From the NCBI GenBank assembly GCA_023393825.1, contig JAEXBW010000036.1:1-22350 (forward strand): a stretch of 22,350 bases of DNA. The letters are read 5' to 3'. Shown piece after piece: positions 15,204 through 22,149 of the stretch; position 1 is the first letter of the stretch, and each line of letters begins with the position of its first letter. The translations under genes and the position numbers were made by a program. The stretch comes from Elusimicrobiota bacterium. Its GTDB lineage: Bacteria > Elusimicrobiota > Elusimicrobia > Elusimicrobiales > Elusimicrobiaceae. The notes under the pieces were generated by a model. The model searched no databases. It was given only the letters and a program-made list of their open reading frames with translations, and had not been told where the DNA came from.

Positions 15204-15243
15204 AAAGGCCCCGCGTTCCTTTTATGGAGTGCGGGGCTTTTGC
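15204..15243. terminator. bidirectional intrinsic terminator, lpxK / deacetylase-like
   Basis: GCCCCGC (15208-15214) pairs with GCGGGGC (15231-15237). The stem extends inward through GTTCC/GGAGT (with two G-T pairs) to a 6-base loop. T-rich tracts follow on both strands. It lies 34 bases after the lpxK stop and 20 bases past the end of the convergent gene. Confidence 0.9.
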
Positions 15244-15262
15244 TTTGCTTTATTATTTAAAT

Positions 15263-16039
15263 CTATCTGCCTGTTATTTTGCAGTAAAAAACAAATTTAT
15301 TCCAACAGCCTTTAACCTGCACGCGGTTTATAATGGTGCCTGATTCAAGCGGAAGCGGGTTAAGTTTGCCAGTGTCGGCAAAGGATAGCACATAGACGGA
15401 AGAAACTTTATTTTTAATTTCCTCATCGTTAAAACCCAAGCTGTAGGGATAAGCAAAAAACTGCGGTTTTATTTTGTATAAAGTTTGCAATCTGTGCGCG
15501 CTTTCCGCTATTTGGTTATCTCTTTCTTCCTGCTCAAGTTCGGTAAGTTTTGCGTTTGTTAAGGTTTTAGAGCCAAAGCTTACAAGGCCACTTTTGGTAA
15601 GCGTTTCAATTTCCTTTTCATTCATCATTTGCTGCCAAGGGCCTTTTTTGGTATCGTGCCAAAAATTGCATTTGCCTATATAATCCACCGTCAAAAAAAC
15701 AAGGCTGTGCGCATTGTGCGCGGTTAAAGCGGGGAAGGATTGCGTAAAAAAGTTTTTATAGCCGTTATCAAAGGTTATAAGCGCGGATTTGGGGGGCAAA
15801 TTGCCGTCCAAAACATCTTGCGCGGTAACAAAAGTAAAGCCGTTCTTTTTAAGCTGTTCTAATTGCACGGCAAATTTTGCGGGGCTTACCCAAAGGTTTT
15901 TTTGGTGGCAGTTTTTAGGCGGCGTACCTACATTGTGATAGGTTAAAACCAAAAGGCCTTCCTGCGCCTGTTTGTAAAGCGGGAAAAAGTAAAAAAATAA
16001 ACCTGCGGCAATGGCGGCGGAGATAAAAAATATTGTCAT
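15263..16039 (-). CDS. NodB-fold polysaccharide deacetylase-like protein, probably inactive
   Basis: It is 258 residues, with a membrane anchor or signal at residues 1-20 (MTIFFISAAIAAGLFFYFFP). The carbohydrate-esterase-4/NodB domain follows: LTYHNV (32-37), motif 1 ITFDNGY (88-94), motif 2 FGSKTLTNAKL (155-165), and motif 3 FAYPYS (195-200). In active enzymes motif 1 is TFDDG and motif 2 is S-H-T-x-x-H, the second Asp and two His holding the catalytic metal. Here they are Asn92, Lys158 and Asn162, so all three ligands are gone, while the fold-supporting positions and the base Asp91 remain. I infer a pseudoenzyme that binds glycan or a partner. It overlaps the GT2 gene start-to-stop by four bases and is last in a three-gene glycan operon. 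Deacetylase annotation by homology alone would mislead. Confidence 0.85.
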   Translation of the reverse strand: MTIFFISAAIAAGLFFYFFPLYKQAQEGLLVLTYHNVGTPPKNCHQKNLWVSPAKFAVQLEQLKKNGFTFVTAQDVLDGNLPPKSALITFDNGYKNFFTQSFPALTAHNAHSLVFLTVDYIGKCNFWHDTKKGPWQQMMNEKEIETLTKSGLVSFGSKTLTNAKLTELEQEERDNQIAESAHRLQTLYKIKPQFFAYPYSLGFNDEEIKNKVSSVYVLSFADTGKLNPLPLESGTIINRVQVKGCWNKFVFYCKITGR

Positions 16040-16788
16040 TTTTTCCTGTTAATATCCCAAAGTTTGGCATATTTTACAACTGGGTAGAAAGAGGAAAACA
16101 AAGCCCATAAAAAGCCTTGTAATCCGTCTAAGAAACCCAGTTTTAAAATATAGATTTTAGCAAACTCAAAAGGCTGCCTTAAAAGCTGAACGGGGTTAAA
16201 TTTTTTGCCCTTTTCAGACATTGTAAGCGCAGCAAGGGAAGTGTAGCGGTTAAATTTATCAAAATACTGCTGTATGCTTGTGTAGGTATTGTGCATAAAA
16301 ATATTGTTAAGCGTGCCTTTTGTGCCTTTAACTTCCAGCGTTTCATGCACGCGCCCGCCGGTATATTTGGCGTTATGGGTTTTTACCAGTCTTAAGCAGT
16401 CTTCTTTGGCTATGCCGCTGTGGTGCATGTGGCGGCCCAAAAAAACGGTGGAGCGGATTAAAAAATATCCGTCTTTAGTATCCTCTTTTTGTATGGTTTG
16501 GGCAATTTCCTCGGCGAGGGCGGGGGTAAGGTATTCGTCGGCGTCCATATTTAAAGCCCAGGGTTTTGTAACTTTACTTAAGGCAAAGTTTTTTTGTTCG
16601 GTAAAGGAGGTAAATTCTTTAAAGTAAACAGCCGCGCCGTAAGCTTTGGCAATTTCCACGGTTTTATCGGTGGAGCCGCTGTCAACCACCACAATTTCCG
16701 CGGCGATGTCTTTTACGCTTTCAAGGCAGGTTTTAAGGTTGTCTTCTTCCTGCTTAGTTATCAAAAAAACTGAAAGTTCCGCTTTCAT
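16036..16788 (-). CDS. glycosyltransferase family 2 (WaaE/KdtX-like)
   Basis: A predicted cytoplasmic-face, GT-A-fold transferase of 250 residues. The nucleotide-sugar site shows LSVFLITKQEEDNL (5-18), VVVDSGSTDKTVEIA (33-47) and the metal-binding Asp-Ala-Asp at 82-84 in LNMDADEYL. The phrases SFTEQKNFAL and GRVHETLEVKG are characteristic of the subgroup that includes LPS core beta-1,4-glucosyltransferase WaaE. The C-terminal part (about 195-240) has a hydrophobic or amphipathic stretch that probably docks on the membrane. Donor and acceptor are not predictable. It overlaps the GT9 gene by 35 bases and the deacetylase-like gene by four, so the three are almost certainly one operon, likely building the LPS core or a related surface glycan. 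Confidence 0.9.
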   Translation of the reverse strand: MKAELSVFLITKQEEDNLKTCLESVKDIAAEIVVVDSGSTDKTVEIAKAYGAAVYFKEFTSFTEQKNFALSKVTKPWALNMDADEYLTPALAEEIAQTIQKEDTKDGYFLIRSTVFLGRHMHHSGIAKEDCLRLVKTHNAKYTGGRVHETLEVKGTKGTLNNIFMHNTYTSIQQYFDKFNRYTSLAALTMSEKGKKFNPVQLLRQPFEFAKIYILKLGFLDGLQGFLWALFSSFYPVVKYAKLWDINRKK

Positions 16789-17800
16789 CCAAAACCCCCT
16801 TTTTCTGCTTAATTATCCCTGCAACCATCTTATCAAAAACTTCCTGCGTTTGCGTTACGGATATATCGCGCATACAATACTGCAGGCATTCTTTATCTTT
16901 ACATTTTTTGCATTTTTCTTTTTTGGGTTCAAGCACATGGGCTGTACCGGGGTAAGGTTTTATTATTAAAGAAGATTCCAAAGCGGGATAAAAAGTTATC
17001 GTCGGCTTGCCCAGCGCGGCCGCTATGTGCGACGGGGCTGAGTAATTGGATATTACCACAGAGGCCCTGTTTAAAAGGCTGATAAAATTGTTTAGGGGCA
17101 GCATTTCGCGCAAGATAAAAGGCTTGCGTATGGCGCGCCAGTAAATCTCGTTAGCGGTGGAAACTTCGCTCTTCCCATTGCATATAAGCAGTACTTTAAG
17201 CGTGGGATAATTGACGGCTATATTATCTATAAGCGTGGCATAACTTTGCTTGGGCCAGTTAAGGTGCGTGCGCGGCGAACCGGGGTTGATACACACAAAT
17301 TTATCGTTAGGCAGTATGCCGATGTCGGAAAGATATTTTTTTGCCCATTCGTTTTCTTTCTTAGACACATACAAAACAGGCGTTGCGGGGAAAGCAAAAA
17401 TAAACAGCGGGTTAAGCAATTCTATATTTAACTTGGCTTTATGCTCGCCGTGCGGCAGGGCGGATTTTACGGCGGAAGTCATAAAAATATCCGTCAAAAT
17501 ATTATGCGCCGCTATGCGCTTTTTAATTTTTGCCGCAGCCATAAGCGCGGCGTATTTTGGCGAGGGGGTAAAAAGTATTGCCAAATCGGGCTTTAAACTT
17601 TTAACTTTTTTTAACAGTTGGAAAAACGACTGCGGCTCTATAACTTCTTTTACGGAAGGATTATTTTTAAATATATCGGGCCTGTCTGTTAAGACGGCAA
17701 TATCCGCGGCGGGAAAGTTGCGCTTCAACACACTCAGGGCAGGCGTTATGGCAAGGACTTCGGCAATAGTACCGGTTGAAATTAGCAGGATATTATTCAC
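16754..17800 (-). CDS. glycosyltransferase family 9 (heptosyltransferase-like)
   Basis: A GT-B-fold protein of 348 residues, related to the WaaC/WaaF heptosyltransferases that add L,D-heptose to the LPS inner core. The N-terminal strand NNILLIS leads to AEVLAITPAL, where Glu14 aligns with the catalytic Asp of WaaC. The nucleotide-binding half has INPGSPRTHLNWPKQSY (171-187). The usual D-[ST]-G-x-x-H is here Y-S-A-P-S-H (253-258), so a conserved Asp is Tyr. The tail holds the CKKCKDKECLQYCMRDI cysteine cluster seen in many GT9 proteins. The start is a GTG at 17800 with no ribosome site; an extended -10 ends seven bases upstream, suggesting a leaderless mRNA. It is first in the glycan operon. 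Sugar specificity is uncertain. Confidence 0.87.
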   Translation of the reverse strand: MNNILLISTGTIAEVLAITPALSVLKRNFPAADIAVLTDRPDIFKNNPSVKEVIEPQSFFQLLKKVKSLKPDLAILFTPSPKYAALMAAAKIKKRIAAHNILTDIFMTSAVKSALPHGEHKAKLNIELLNPLFIFAFPATPVLYVSKKENEWAKKYLSDIGILPNDKFVCINPGSPRTHLNWPKQSYATLIDNIAVNYPTLKVLLICNGKSEVSTANEIYWRAIRKPFILREMLPLNNFISLLNRASVVISNYSAPSHIAAALGKPTITFYPALESSLIIKPYPGTAHVLEPKKEKCKKCKDKECLQYCMRDISVTQTQEVFDKMVAGIIKQKKGVLDESGTFSFFDN

Positions 17801-17806
17801 GCATAT

Positions 17807-17815
17807 ATTTTAGCA
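17807..17815 (-). promoter_or_regulatory. extended -10 promoter of the GT9-GT2 operon
   Basis: The minus strand reads TGCTAAAAT (17815 down to 17807), a one-mismatch extended -10. The predicted transcription start coincides with the GTG start codon at 17800, the same seven-base geometry as at the lpxL-like gene. Confidence 0.45.
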
Positions 17816-17876
17816 TTTAAGTTTGATATTCCAAAATGTAAAAAATTTTGCTAGATTTTGCTTAGCGGAGGTTTTT

Positions 17877-18497
17877 ATGAAAAATTTAGTTTTTATTTTA
17901 AGCGCGGTTTGTTTGCTTGGTTGCGCGCTGCCTTTAAACAGGCCTTCTTCTTATTATGTTGCCCGCGGCGAGATGAATTACAAAATGGGTAATCTTAAGA
18001 AAGCGCTTAAAGATTTTAACACGGCTGTTGAGAAAGATAATTATAATATTGATGCTTACGCCTCCCGCGGCGCATTGCTTTTTGACTTGCAGCAGTACGA
18101 AACAGCCCTTTCAGACTTTAATATAGTATTACAGTCAGACCCTAACCGCTCCGAAGTCCACTCCGCCATCGGTGCCGCGCTTGCGGGACAGGGTAAGTAT
18201 AAAGAAAGCAGGGAAAACCTGCTGAAAGCTTTGGAGTTAAATCCCTCCAACGTGGAGGCGCTTTGCTCCTTAGGCGGCGTTTATTATTCAACGGGGAATT
18301 ATAAAGCCGCTATTGAGGAATACACAAAAGCAATAAAGTTGAGACCCGCGCCGCAAATTTACTTTGCGCGCGGTGTAGCCTACAACGCTTACGGTAAGAT
18401 TGACGACGCCAAGGCCGACTTTCAGGCGGCAGGGGTTGACTTTACCGTTGACGAGCAGGCTGCCCAAAAGACTGAAAAACGCAAAGCCGTAAAATAA
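17877..18497 (+). CDS. TPR-repeat lipoprotein
   Basis: Predicted envelope-anchored scaffold protein of 206 residues. I chose the ATG at 17877 over an in-frame ATG at 17823, because GGAGG lies just upstream and the protein then begins with a clean lipoprotein signal (FILSAVCLLGC, lipobox Cys16). From about residue 22 to 190 come about five tetratricopeptide repeats, with the expected small/aromatic pattern (for example YASRGALLFDLQQYETALSD, ALAGQGKYKESRENLLKALE, GGVYYSTGNYKAAIEEYTKA). Such proteins hold other proteins together, often in outer-membrane or pilus assembly (PilF/NlpI-like), but the partner here is unknown. An extended -10 (TGCTAGATT, 17849-17857) would give a leader of about 13 bases. 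It is divergent from the GT9 operon and ends in a strong terminator. Confidence 0.88.
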   Translation: MKNLVFILSAVCLLGCALPLNRPSSYYVARGEMNYKMGNLKKALKDFNTAVEKDNYNIDAYASRGALLFDLQQYETALSDFNIVLQSDPNRSEVHSAIGAALAGQGKYKESRENLLKALELNPSNVEALCSLGGVYYSTGNYKAAIEEYTKAIKLRPAPQIYFARGVAYNAYGKIDDAKADFQAAGVDFTVDEQAAQKTEKRKAVK

Positions 18498-18518
18498 TTA
18501 GTTAAGCTTTACTTACAA

Positions 18519-18556
18519 TTACGGGTTCTTTCGTGTGAAAGAACCCGTTTTTATTT
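18519..18556 (+). terminator. intrinsic terminator of the TPR gene
   Basis: A perfect 12-bp stem, ACGGGTTCTTTC (18521-18532) with GAAAGAACCCGT (18537-18548), encloses the loop GTGT and is followed by TTTTATTTG. It starts 23 bases after the TPR stop. On the other strand the hairpin lies beyond the ankyrin gene, but no good U-run follows it. Confidence 0.92.
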
Positions 18557-18589
18557 GTATAAGTAATAATTAGCGGTAGAGTTATTGAT

Positions 18590-19357
18590 TTATTTTTGTT
18601 TAGCTGCGGCTGTAAGTATATTTGCTATTTCGGTGTTATTCTGTTCGGATGCAAGTTGAAGCGCGGTCAAGCCGTCATCATTTTTTGCATTTACATCAGC
18701 ACCTGCTTTTATAAGTTTTTTTACGGTATCTGTCTGTCCGTTGATCGTTGCAAGCATAAGTGCAGTAGTGCCGTAATCGTTTCTTGTATTAACGTCTGCG
18801 CCAGCTTTTATCAGTTGCTCTGCAATATTCGCAAGGTCTTTTGCGGAAGGGTATCTGAAAACAGACTCATATACATTCCCTATAAGTACAGAACCGGTTT
18901 TTATCATCTTTTCAATTGAGGCCTTCATAAGCGGGGTAAAGCCATCATTGTCTTTTGTATTTACATCAGCACCTGCTTTTATCAGTTGCTTTACAGCATG
19001 CTTGTGCCCATTCTGTGATGCAAGCATAAGAGCTGTTTCGCCGTCCTTGTTTTTCACATTTACATCAGCACCTGCTTTTATCATTTGTTTCACTATTTTT
19101 GTACGGCCTTCTTGTGAAGCAAGCATAAGCGCAGTCCAGTTTTCATCGTCTTGTACATTCAAATCTTTACCGTCAGCAATGAACTCTTTTATTACGGTTA
19201 TATTATTTTCTTGTATTGCTTGTTGAAGTAATGCTGCTTCATTTCCTGTATTTTTTTGATCCGTGGTTTTAGCGGATATCGGTTTTAAGGAGGAACAACC
19301 TAAAGCAAGAATGGAATTGAGGAGAATGACAGAGATAAAAATATATTTTATTTTCAT
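18590..19357 (-). CDS. ankyrin-repeat lipoprotein
   Basis: A predicted lipid-anchored protein of 255 residues. The ATG at 19357 is preferred to a GTG at 19366, because the GTG lies inside the ribosome site (GAGAGGTG). The signal ends in A-L-G-C with lipid-attachment Cys21 (first position Ala, slightly off consensus). About six ankyrin repeats fill residues 40-250, with the consensus TALMLAS-x(6)-IVKQMIKAGADVN. The fourth repeat carries an insertion of about 24 residues (around GSVLIGNVYESVFRYPS) between its two helices. Ankyrin proteins bind other proteins, and periplasmic or surface ones are known in gut and host-associated bacteria; the partner is unknown. It lies 95 bases downstream of the large terminase with its own possible promoter, so it may be cargo of the phage-like region or an unrelated neighbour. 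Confidence 0.9.
   Translation of the reverse strand: MKIKYIFISVILLNSILALGCSSLKPISAKTTDQKNTGNEAALLQQAIQENNITVIKEFIADGKDLNVQDDENWTALMLASQEGRTKIVKQMIKAGADVNVKNKDGETALMLASQNGHKHAVKQLIKAGADVNTKDNDGFTPLMKASIEKMIKTGSVLIGNVYESVFRYPSAKDLANIAEQLIKAGADVNTRNDYGTTALMLATINGQTDTVKKLIKAGADVNAKNDDGLTALQLASEQNNTEIANILTAAAKQK
18690..19081. repeat. identical 23-base units within ankyrin gene
   Basis: TTTACATCAGCACCTGCTTT followed by TAT is identical at 18690-18712, 18960-18982 and 19059-19081, encoding the IKAGADVN core. A further diverged copy lies at about 18790-18812. Identity at synonymous positions points to recent internal duplication or gene conversion. The spacing is irregular and coding, so this is not a CRISPR array. 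Confidence 0.75.
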
Positions 19358-19452
19358 TTTATACACCTCTCGTATATAATCGGACTACAACGAAAAGTAT
19401 AGTATTTTTTTCTATATATTTATTCATAAATTTTACTTTTACGGGTTTTATT

Positions 19453-20643
19453 TTATATAAAACTTACCTCCGCCGCGCCGCTTTGGGCTGCTTCCCTGCT
19501 GCGGGTGTATATTGCGTAACGCAAAGCGTCTAATGCGTGGTCGTTAAACTTTACTGGGTCTTCCAAAGTAATGCCTTCCTGCGTGGTTTTCCACGAATAT
19601 GTTTGTATTTCTTTTATAAGATTTACGGAATCTTTTGTAATAAAAAGCTTTGCCGCCTTAACCGCCATTATGCCGTTAAGCACAGCTTTATCTGCCGCTT
19701 TTATATTAAAACCCGCAAGGGCTATTTGCGCTATTCTATCAGGCTCGGCCGCGTCGGCATAAATGGTTTGCGCGCGCTCTGCGGGCGGGATAAAATCCGC
19801 CAGTTTTTCCGTTAATTGCTGTGTTGTAAGCCCGCTTTGGTAAAGACATTCTTTTGCCGTAAAAACATTATCTTTTATATATATTTTTACAAGCGCGGAG
19901 GGATTATTGAAACCGAAATCCAGCCCCCATATAATATCGTCCGCATTTTGAGGCTCCTCCTGCGCGTAGCCCCAATGGGTATAGATTGTTTTATCATTCT
20001 GCCCCCATTTGCCCAGCGCGAAAACATTATAGGCATTGGCGTCGTACTCTTTAAGGGATAGCAAAGTTTTAATATATTCCTGCGCCAAAAAAGGATTATC
20101 TTTATAACTGCTTTCTATAATCTGCACGTCGGGGCGGTTTAATAAATTTCTGGCTATCCAGCAGTTGGCGTCTGTGGGGTTTAAAGTTAAAAACATTTGG
20201 TTTTTACCGTTAGAGGCGGGCGCTGAAAGGCGGGTTAAAAGCACAAGGTAATCGTTATATGTAAACTCCGTGGCTTCCTCCAGCCAGATATAATTAAATT
20301 CGGAAGATTTTATTTTTTCCGCGTCATCAAGCGAAAAAAACTGAAAGCGGCTTCCGTTTAAAATATAATAATTTTCCGTCTTATTATGCGCCGCGCTTTT
20401 GTACAAACCGTACTTTCGCAAAAGCTCTATTATAAGGCGGTAGCTGGTCATTTTAAGCGCGGGCATTGTTTTGCGCGTTACGGCTATGGACACGGTGGAG
20501 TTTAAGGCCTTCATTATAAGCAGCTGCGCCGTGGCATAGCTTTTGCCCGACCTTGCCCCGCCCACATTAACCACCACCGTGGCGGACGCGTTTATAAGCC
20601 GCTTAAATACGCGGCCCACTTTTATATCAGTCTTCTTGGACAT
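19453..20643 (-). CDS. terL: phage terminase large subunit
   Basis: This is the DNA-packaging motor: it translocates phage DNA into the prohead using ATP and cuts the concatemer. It is 396 residues, at the short end for a terminase_3/PBSX-type TerL. The ATPase half has Walker A GGARSGKSY (28-36), Walker B YIWLEEATEF with the catalytic Glu pair, and the coupling motif TLNP. The nuclease half has three acidic clusters: GLDFGF, YADAAEPDRI and HDALDAL-like NDHALDALRY near the C-terminus. All catalytic residues look intact, so there is no sign of decay. It overlaps the upstream small ORF by 17 bases. In typical phages a portal gene would follow; here the next gene is the ankyrin lipoprotein. Confidence 0.92.
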   Translation of the reverse strand: MSKKTDIKVGRVFKRLINASATVVVNVGGARSGKSYATAQLLIMKALNSTVSIAVTRKTMPALKMTSYRLIIELLRKYGLYKSAAHNKTENYYILNGSRFQFFSLDDAEKIKSSEFNYIWLEEATEFTYNDYLVLLTRLSAPASNGKNQMFLTLNPTDANCWIARNLLNRPDVQIIESSYKDNPFLAQEYIKTLLSLKEYDANAYNVFALGKWGQNDKTIYTHWGYAQEEPQNADDIIWGLDFGFNNPSALVKIYIKDNVFTAKECLYQSGLTTQQLTEKLADFIPPAERAQTIYADAAEPDRIAQIALAGFNIKAADKAVLNGIMAVKAAKLFITKDSVNLIKEIQTYSWKTTQEGITLEDPVKFNDHALDALRYAIYTRSREAAQSGAAEVSFI

Positions 20644-20977
20644 AGACTATTTTTGCGGGCGTTTTTTGCCCGCTACCTTCGGCGGAGGTTTCTTTTTTTG
20701 TTTTATTGTATTTCTTGGGCAGGCGGTTTACCAGAGAGAAGGATAGTACTCCCGCCGCTTTAGATTTTAGGGCGGTTTCCAAAAGGGCCATTTCCAGCTT
20801 AAGGTTTATTATTTTGTCAAAAGATTTAAGGAAAGCTTTGTCTTTGATAAGAAAGCCGCAGAGTATACTGCGCGGCATAGAGCAGGCTTCAAGAGCGTCG
20901 CAAAGACTTTCGGACTCCGTAAGCGCTTGTAAAAATTGTTGTTTAAGGGTTTGGTTTTGTTGAGTTTCGGACTTCAT
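20627..20977 (-). CDS. probable terminase small subunit
   Basis: A 116-residue protein directly upstream of terL, overlapping it by 17 bases. Small terminases recognise the packaging site and load TerL. The N-terminal 60 residues look helical, and the segment FLQALTESESLCDALEACSM / PRSILCGFLIKDKAFLKSF resembles the helix-turn-helix opening of small terminases (F-L-x-A-L-x-x-x-x-x-x-x-A-A). The C-terminal 30 residues are basic and unstructured (KKYNKTKKETSAEGSGQKTP). I see no strong family motif, so the call rests on position, size and this weak pattern. No ribosome site is visible; a 38-base inverted repeat lies immediately upstream. Confidence 0.6.
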   Translation of the reverse strand: MKSETQQNQTLKQQFLQALTESESLCDALEACSMPRSILCGFLIKDKAFLKSFDKIINLKLEMALLETALKSKAAGVLSFSLVNRLPKKYNKTKKETSAEGSGQKTPAKIVYVQED

Positions 20978-20979
20978 AA

Positions 20980-21017
20980 GAGAGTTAGTTTAATTGAGTT
21001 TAAATTAAACGGCTCTC
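20980..21017. repeat. interrupted inverted repeat upstream of the terminase pair
   Basis: GAGAG-TTA-GTTTAATT (20980-20995) is mirrored by AATTAAAC-GG-CTCTC (21003-21017) around a 7-base centre. It ends three bases before the start of the small gene at 20977. It could be an operator for a phage regulator or an mRNA hairpin that hides the start region. A minus-strand -10-like CTATATT lies just beyond it (about 21027-21033). Confidence 0.55.
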
Positions 21018-21125
21018 ACTAACCTAAATATAGCAAATTACGACGGGAAAGGCAATTTTACCCGCCTGTGCCTACCGCCGCGCCGCCGCTCGCTTTTTAT
21101 GCTTTTTAAACATACAAATACAAAT

Positions 21126-21157
21126 AAAAAACCCCGCCGTTAAGCGGGGTTTTTGTG
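21126..21157. terminator. intrinsic terminator of the Cys-rich protein gene
   Basis: ACCCCGC (21131-21137) pairs with GCGGGGT (21144-21150) around CGTTAA, with A-run and T-run flanks. On the minus strand it lies 11 bases past the stop of the gene ending at 21168 and is followed by a T-run. It separates that gene from the terminase pair. Confidence 0.88.
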
Positions 21158-21167
21158 TTAATTAAAA

Positions 21168-21983
21168 TTATCTGTATTCAACTTTTGTAGGGCAGTCGCA
21201 ATGGTATTTGTCTTTGCAGTCGGCTGTGTGTTGTTTGACGTAAACCTTTTCCATAGGAACTACCTTTCTTACCTGTTCGGTAGGGCAGCCGCAATGATAA
21301 GGGTCTTTGCAACCGGGGACGTGTACAACATCTTCTTCGTAAACTACTTTAGTGGGTACCGTTGTTTTGGCTGTATCTTGTTTATCCATTGTGCCTGTGC
21401 AGCATTCTACACAGTGGTGCGGATCTCTGCTGCCGCATTTGGGGCAGCAAGAAGATACGGGGGTATTATCTGCGGCGGAAGAGGAAGGTTCAATAGAGTA
21501 AAGTGAAAGCGCTTCAACCGTTAAGATAAGGGCTTTGCCTGTTTGTACTTCTTTATCGTTTTTGATTGCGGAAACGATTACGGAAACATCAACGGGAGAA
21601 TGCGGGTCGCTCTTGCTAAGTCTTGCTGTTTCCATATTAAATTCAAGCGTGTCAAATTTATCGGTTTTTACGGCCTTGTAAACAATGTCGCCGTAAATAG
21701 AGTCTTTTTTGGGTTCAACGTAAAAGGTTATGTTGATAATGCCTTGCTTAAGGGTTACGCCGTTTTTACCCGCAAGTTGGTCTTTGGAAAAAGAACCTTC
21801 CAAAACGGTACCCGTGATATATTTGACTTGAGCGGCGGCTTGTTTTTCGCTTGCTTGTTTGGCGCTTTCAAGTTTTTGGGCGACGTCATTGGCTTGGTCT
21901 TGATTAGGTTTAAAGGCGTCAAAAGCGAATACGCTTGAGGACGCTAAAAATAAAATTGCAAATAAAAATATTCTGTTCTTCAT
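21168..21983 (-). CDS. secreted Cys/His-rich repeat protein, unknown family
   Basis: I do not recognise the family. It is 271 residues. Residues 1-20 are a signal peptide (IFLFAILFLASSSVFA). Residues 25-52 are a charged, probably coiled-coil stretch (QANDVAQKLESAKQASEKQA). Residues 53-165 look like a beta-rich domain (YITGTVLEGSF, GIINITFYVEPKK). Residues 179-266 hold three Cys/His modules: CPKCGSRDPHHCVECC (180-195), GCKDPYHCGCPT (224-235) and DCKDKYHCDCPT (255-266). The last two share C-K-D-x-Y-H-C-x-C-P-T and similar flanks, so they are a duplication. The spacing fits metal binding or disulfides outside the cytoplasm. It has a good GGGAG ribosome site, a TATACT box (22015-22010), and terminators on both sides, so it is an independent unit between two phage genes. 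Confidence 0.85.
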   Translation of the reverse strand: MKNRIFLFAILFLASSSVFAFDAFKPNQDQANDVAQKLESAKQASEKQAAAQVKYITGTVLEGSFSKDQLAGKNGVTLKQGIINITFYVEPKKDSIYGDIVYKAVKTDKFDTLEFNMETARLSKSDPHSPVDVSVIVSAIKNDKEVQTGKALILTVEALSLYSIEPSSSAADNTPVSSCCPKCGSRDPHHCVECCTGTMDKQDTAKTTVPTKVVYEEDVVHVPGCKDPYHCGCPTEQVRKVVPMEKVYVKQHTADCKDKYHCDCPTKVEYR

Positions 21984-22009
21984 TATATTAATCTCCCTCT
22001 GTTACAAAG

Positions 22010-22015
22010 AGTATA
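22010..22015 (-). promoter_or_regulatory. -10 box of the Cys-rich protein gene
   Basis: TATACT on the minus strand (22015 down to 22010) would start transcription near 22003, giving a leader of about 20 bases that holds the AGAGGGAG ribosome site. No clear -35 hexamer was seen. Confidence 0.4.
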
Positions 22016-22088
22016 TTAAGATTGTAGAGTATTGTGGGGTTTCTTACAAGGGAATAAAGGCCTATACAGAAGTGGGTCTTTTGGCCGC

Positions 22089-22128
22089 AAAAAACGGGCC
22101 TTTTGTATTAGACCCGTTTTTGCCTGTT
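22089..22128. terminator. intrinsic terminator after prohead-protease-like gene
   Basis: AAAAACGGG (22090-22098) pairs with CCCGTTTTT (22113-22121). T-runs follow on both strands. On the minus strand it starts 29 bases after the stop at 22150, closing that transcript before the Cys-rich protein gene. Confidence 0.85.
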
Positions 22129-22149
22129 TTTTTATTATTCGCTAAATAG

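Noticed and set aside
17823..17876. Upstream start for the TPR lipoprotein
   Set aside because: It would bury the lipoprotein signal and lacks a ribosome site; GGAGG precedes the ATG at 17877, and a candidate promoter lies between.
18690..19081. Regular repeats that could suggest a CRISPR array
   Set aside because: The units encode ankyrin repeat cores in one continuous frame and the spacing is irregular.
20978..21167. Small gene or tRNA in the gap upstream of the terminase pair
   Set aside because: No open frame with a start signal and no cloverleaf; only the inverted repeat and a terminator are supportable.
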